Source: Gammaproteobacteria bacterium
GTDB taxonomy: Bacteria > Pseudomonadota > Gammaproteobacteria > Immundisolibacterales > Immundisolibacteraceae
NCBI GenBank assembly: GCA_003645395.1
Contig: QNFC01000003.1
Coordinates: 1 to 27,488 of the forward strand
Reading direction: 5' to 3'
DNA length: 27,488 bases
In this document: one piece after another, positions 24,386 to 27,488 of the stretch
Layout of the letters: each line of letters opens with the position of its first letter
Numbering within the stretch: position 1 is the stretch's first letter
Made by a program: the position numbers and the translations under genes
Notes under the pieces: generated by a model
Databases searched by the model: none
The model's input: the letters and a program-made list of their open reading frames with translations, nothing else
Told to the model about the DNA's origin: nothing

Positions 24386-25905
24386 CCAGTGAAGCCCCTA
24401 ATCTTCACACTGAGCCAACGACTAGCGAGACCACCTCCGTGTCGATAACTGACCCACTTGGCTATCGGTTTGCCAAGCGCAACAGTGTGCTGCTAGAACC
24501 GCAAACAAACGGCACATCAGTCTTACATTGCAGCAACTCGACATCACATCAAATTCTGCTCGAAATGCAACGTGTTTCAGGCTCACTTGCATCAATTAAC
24601 ATTCATTCAGACGAAGAATTTGACCGCCTGTTAACTGCTTTCTATGACGCGGAACGCAGTAGCTCAACGATGATCGCGGGTGACCTCGAGGAGAATTACG
24701 ACCTGACGACACTCGCGCAGAAAATGCCACCACCGGAGGATCTACTCGACCAAAATTCCTCCGCGCCAATTGTTAAACTGATTAACGCACTATTAGCGGA
24801 AGCGATTCGCCAGACTGGCTCGGATATTCATCTTGAACCCTTTGCGGACCGCCTGGTGGTGCGCATTCGTGTAGATGGCGTACTGAGAGAGGTCCTGAGT
24901 CTGGACGCCGGTCTCGGCCCGCTAATGGCATCGCGCATTAAAGTGATGGCACGTCTCGACATTGCTGAAAAACGGTTACCCCAAGATGGTCGCATTTCAG
25001 TGCAATCCGGCCAACACCACGTCGATCTACGAGTCTCAACCCTGCCCTCAGCCTATGGCGAGCGAGTAGTTATGCGACTACTCGATCAACAGGCAACGCT
25101 GCTTGAGCTCGAAGAGCTTGGTTTTCCCACCGAGCAGATGGCCGAACTTGACCGCCTCGCACGCAAACCACATGGGATTTTACTGGTTACCGGGCCCACC
25201 GGCTCCGGCAAGACAACCACTCTATATGCGTTGTTGAATCTACTCAACAATCAGTCGCGCAATATCATGACCGTCGAAGATCCGATTGAGTATCACCTCA
25301 AAGGTATTGGTCAAACCCAGGTCAATACAAAGGTTGACCTGGATTTTGCCCGTGGCCTACGCGCAATCTTACGCCAGGACCCTGACGTAGTGATGGTCGG
25401 TGAGATTCGTGACCTGGAAACTGCTCAGATCTCTGTACAGGCAAGTCTTACCGGCCATTTGGTGCTCTCCACCCTACACACCAACAGCGCCGTGGGTGCG
25501 GTGGCTCGTTTGCGGGACATCGGGATTGAGTCTTTTCAGCTCGCTGCCGGACTCAGTGGATTACTCGCACAACGACTGGTACGTAAATTGTGCCCGATAT
25601 GCAAAAAAACGGTAGTCCCTGGCCCGACACTAGCAGCTGAATTAAAACTTCGGGCTGATACACAGATATATGAGGCAGTGGGCTGCGATCAGTGCGGCAA
25701 TAGTGGCTATAAAGGCCGTATCGGACTGTTTGAATTAGTACTGATTAACGACGAAATCCGCCAGCTGATTCATGATGGTGCCGGAGAGGCACAACTCGAA
25801 CTGGCTGCTCGAAAATATTCTGGTAGCCTGGAAAGTAGCGGACGTCAACGTCTCATTGCCGGCGAAACTTCGCTGGCAGAGTTACGCCGTATCAGCGATA
25901 AGTGA
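24382..25905 (+). CDS. gspE: Type II secretion system ATPase GspE
   Basis: The cytoplasmic hexameric ATPase that powers pseudopilus assembly. 507 residues. The GTG start overlaps the gspD stop by four bases. Visible: N-terminal domain binding GspL (about 1-110), TGSDIHLEPFADRLVVRIRVDG (N2D), Walker A GPTGSGKTT with K277 (motif from residue 271), Asp box, Walker B region LRQDPDVVMVGEIRD near 332-342, His box TGHLVLSTLHTN, and the zinc tetracysteine C404/C407 and C435/C438 (CPICKK and CDQCGNSGYKGR) specific to GspE over some pilus ATPases. All motifs intact. The next gene, gspF, starts 28 bases downstream. Confidence 0.98.
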   Translation: MTSEAPNLHTEPTTSETTSVSITDPLGYRFAKRNSVLLEPQTNGTSVLHCSNSTSHQILLEMQRVSGSLASINIHSDEEFDRLLTAFYDAERSSSTMIAGDLEENYDLTTLAQKMPPPEDLLDQNSSAPIVKLINALLAEAIRQTGSDIHLEPFADRLVVRIRVDGVLREVLSLDAGLGPLMASRIKVMARLDIAEKRLPQDGRISVQSGQHHVDLRVSTLPSAYGERVVMRLLDQQATLLELEELGFPTEQMAELDRLARKPHGILLVTGPTGSGKTTTLYALLNLLNNQSRNIMTVEDPIEYHLKGIGQTQVNTKVDLDFARGLRAILRQDPDVVMVGEIRDLETAQISVQASLTGHLVLSTLHTNSAVGAVARLRDIGIESFQLAAGLSGLLAQRLVRKLCPICKKTVVPGPTLAAELKLRADTQIYEAVGCDQCGNSGYKGRIGLFELVLINDEIRQLIHDGAGEAQLELAARKYSGSLESSGRQRLIAGETSLAELRRISDK

Positions 25906-25911
25906 ACGGTA

Positions 25912-25931
25912 ATTTGTCGAGTTTGACAAAT
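25912..25931 (+). promoter_or_regulatory. Inverted repeat over the gspF ribosome-binding region
   Basis: ATTTGTC (25912-25918) pairs perfectly with GACAAAT (25925-25931) across GAGTTT, ending two bases before the gspF ATG. No Shine-Dalgarno sequence is visible except GAG in the loop. It could tune gspF translation relative to gspE. The structure is seen; the role is inferred. Confidence 0.4.
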
Positions 25932-25933
25932 AA

Positions 25934-27148
25934 ATGACCAACTATAGCTATACCGCTTTAGATGCTAACGGACGTACACGTCGTGGTCAGATCAGCGCCA
26001 ACGACACGGTCGATGCGCGTCAGTTATTGCGGGCTAAGCAACTTAATCCCCTGTCGCTTAGCCCGCACCGTACTGACACGAAAAAACGACCTTTCAGCCC
26101 GTTACACTCTCGTCGTCAGCTCAGTGCTGCTGCTCTGGCGTTGGTTATGCGTCAGCTTGCAACCATGTTAGCTGGCGGACAACCGCTGGCGGAGGCTCTC
26201 AGTGCCGTTGCACAGCAAACCACGCCGGCAGCCACACAGATCCTGCGGGGCATTTACGGCCAGGTCATGGAAGGTCAGGATTTTGCTACCGCACTGGCTA
26301 AATATCCCCACGAATTCCCGGCGTTATATGTTGCAGCTGTGGCAGCAGGTGAGCGTACCGGCCGCCTTGACCAGGTACTTAACGAGTTAGCGGACTATGC
26401 TGAACGCAGCCGAGAGATGAAGCAAAATCTGCTGCTGGCGTTGACCTATCCTATTTTACTGGGACTAGTAGCTGGCGCCATTGTCATCGCGTTACTTGCC
26501 TACGTGATGCCCCAGGTAGTAGAAGTATTCGACACCATGGATGTCCAACTGCCACTACTGACCCGACTCTTACTGGGCCTGAGCGATCTAATACGTCAGT
26601 TCGGCTGGCTGGCAGTTCTCTTCGCTGGTCTGGCCATAACTTTTCTGGTCATGACCTGGCGCACTCCCGCTGGTCGATTGCGACTAGACGACCTGACTTT
26701 GCGAATTCCACTGATCGGCGCGTTAATCAATAGCATGGAAATTGGACGCTTTACTCGGACCATGAGCCTGGTCTGCGGCAGCGCGGTACCCGTGCCGGAC
26801 GCACTGAAACTAGCCGCATCCGCGGTAAACAACCGCCCTATTCACGCATCAATAATCACTGCTCAGCGCGAAGTTATCGAAGGACATAGTCTGTATCTCG
26901 CACTTGAATCCAGCGGCTACTTTCCACCTTTGGTACTCCAGTTGATTCATAGTGGCGAGAGCAGCGGAAACCTCGCAGATTTGTTAGAGCATGCGGCAAA
27001 CCTACTAGAAACAGAATTTCAAAGCAGGGTAAAGATGCTGGTCGGCCTACTGGAACCGGCACTCATACTGGCCATGGGCGGGGTGGTACTGCTAATCGTC
27101 CTGGCGATCCTGGTGCCAGTGCTCGACCTCAACACTCTGATTCACTGA
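25934..27148 (+). CDS. gspF: Type II secretion system inner membrane platform protein GspF
   Basis: The polytopic core of the T2SS assembly platform; contacts GspE, GspL and GspC. 404 residues with the expected two repeated T2SSF domains: LALVMRQLATMLAGGQPLAEAL to YVAAVAAGERTGRLDQVL (about 70-155) and IGRFTRTMSLVCGSAVPVPDALKLA to QLIHSGESSGNLADLL (about 272-355). Membrane segments are near 168-190, 221-238 and 370-397. The N-terminal part YSYTALDANGRTRRGQISANDTVDARQLLRAK is typical. ATG start without a clear Shine-Dalgarno sequence, preceded by a hairpin. The gap to gspG is 29 bases. Confidence 0.97.
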   Translation: MTNYSYTALDANGRTRRGQISANDTVDARQLLRAKQLNPLSLSPHRTDTKKRPFSPLHSRRQLSAAALALVMRQLATMLAGGQPLAEALSAVAQQTTPAATQILRGIYGQVMEGQDFATALAKYPHEFPALYVAAVAAGERTGRLDQVLNELADYAERSREMKQNLLLALTYPILLGLVAGAIVIALLAYVMPQVVEVFDTMDVQLPLLTRLLLGLSDLIRQFGWLAVLFAGLAITFLVMTWRTPAGRLRLDDLTLRIPLIGALINSMEIGRFTRTMSLVCGSAVPVPDALKLAASAVNNRPIHASIITAQREVIEGHSLYLALESSGYFPPLVLQLIHSGESSGNLADLLEHAANLLETEFQSRVKMLVGLLEPALILAMGGVVLLIVLAILVPVLDLNTLIH

Positions 27149-27177
27149 CCAAATACATTTAACTAACGAGCAACTCC

Positions 27178-27488
27178 ATGCACTCTCAAAGAAACTTAAA
27201 TCCCAGCAGGTCAAACGGCTTTACCTTAATCGAGGTGATGATTGTGGTAGTCATTCTCAGCGTGCTGGCGGCGCTGGTGGTGCCAAGAATAATGTCGCGC
27301 CCAGGACAGGCGCGTATCGTTCGAGCTGGTCAGGACATCCGCGCAATAGAGGCAGCGCTTGACCTCTATCGGCTCGATAATTTTCACTACCCCTCGGGCG
27401 AACAGGGATTGGCCGCACTCGTCACCAAACCGACTAGCACCCCACCGGCCGAAAACTGGAATAGTGATGGATACCTGAAGAAAGTACC
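27178..27488 (+). CDS. gspG: Type II secretion system major pseudopilin GspG (3' end outside window)
   Basis: The main subunit of the T2SS pseudopilus. The first 103 codons are present; the family is about 140-150 residues, so the end is beyond the window. The prepilin peptidase site is SNG^FTLIEVMIVVVILSVLAALVVP, with a 14-residue basic leader and the conserved Glu at mature position 5. Then come a helix (MSRPGQARIVRAGQDIRAIEAALDLYRLDN) and the GspG-specific YPSGEQGLAALVTKP and GYLKKV. The calcium-site region lies past the edge. The ATG is 29 bases after gspF. A prepilin peptidase (GspO/PilD) is required and is not in the window. Confidence 0.96.
   Translation, partial: MHSQRNLNPSRSNGFTLIEVMIVVVILSVLAALVVPRIMSRPGQARIVRAGQDIRAIEAALDLYRLDNFHYPSGEQGLAALVTKPTSTPPAENWNSDGYLKKV

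Overview
The window looks like a gammaproteobacterial chromosome at moderate GC. RecG, UbiA, UbiD, FabA and FabB all read like close relatives of the E. coli and Pseudomonas proteins, and a type II secretion (T2SS) operon starts in the order C-D-E-F-G. Marine or hydrocarbon-habitat Gammaproteobacteria are a reasonable guess because of the ring-hydroxylating dioxygenase cluster, but no feature fixes the genus. I see no CRISPR array, insertion sequence, prophage or rRNA.

Left part (1-8123), mostly housekeeping. It holds recG (5' end outside the window), ubiA and ubiD (stop/start overlapped, ubiquinone synthesis), a convergent AI-2E/PerM-type membrane protein, fabA-fabB (unsaturated fatty acid synthesis, ending in a strong terminator) and a membrane-anchored monohaem cytochrome c on the minus strand. 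A tRNA-Arg(CCG) follows at 8291-8367. An 18-nt stretch covering its 3' end is repeated about 120 bp downstream.

Middle (8511-14517), a catabolic cluster on the minus strand. In transcription order it reads Rieske dioxygenase alpha subunit, beta subunit, alpha/beta hydrolase, and two tandem paralogous acyl-CoA synthetases. The hydrolase reading frame is broken at a run of seven G/C just before its nucleophile serine. No ferredoxin or reductase partner is present. The likely job is oxidation and CoA activation of an aromatic or cyclic acid; the substrate cannot be read from sequence.

Right-middle (14640-19402). Two tandem copies of a secreted four-cysteine protein of unknown function lie here. 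The duplicated unit also carried along the 3' end of the neighbouring MnmA-like sulfurtransferase gene, leaving a recognisable dead fragment between the copies. Next come a possible broken small ORF, a glutathione-S-transferase-like protein, and a convergent lytic transglycosylase.

Right part (19403-27488). Co-directional genes lead into the T2SS operon: a small hypothetical protein, a DUF7931-type phospholipase-D-like protein, a short secretin-like protein, a DUF4124 protein, then gspC, gspD, gspE, gspF and the start of gspG, which is cut by the window end. The tight spacing and overlaps from 20281 onward suggest the mini-secretin and DUF4124 protein are expressed with the secretion machine.
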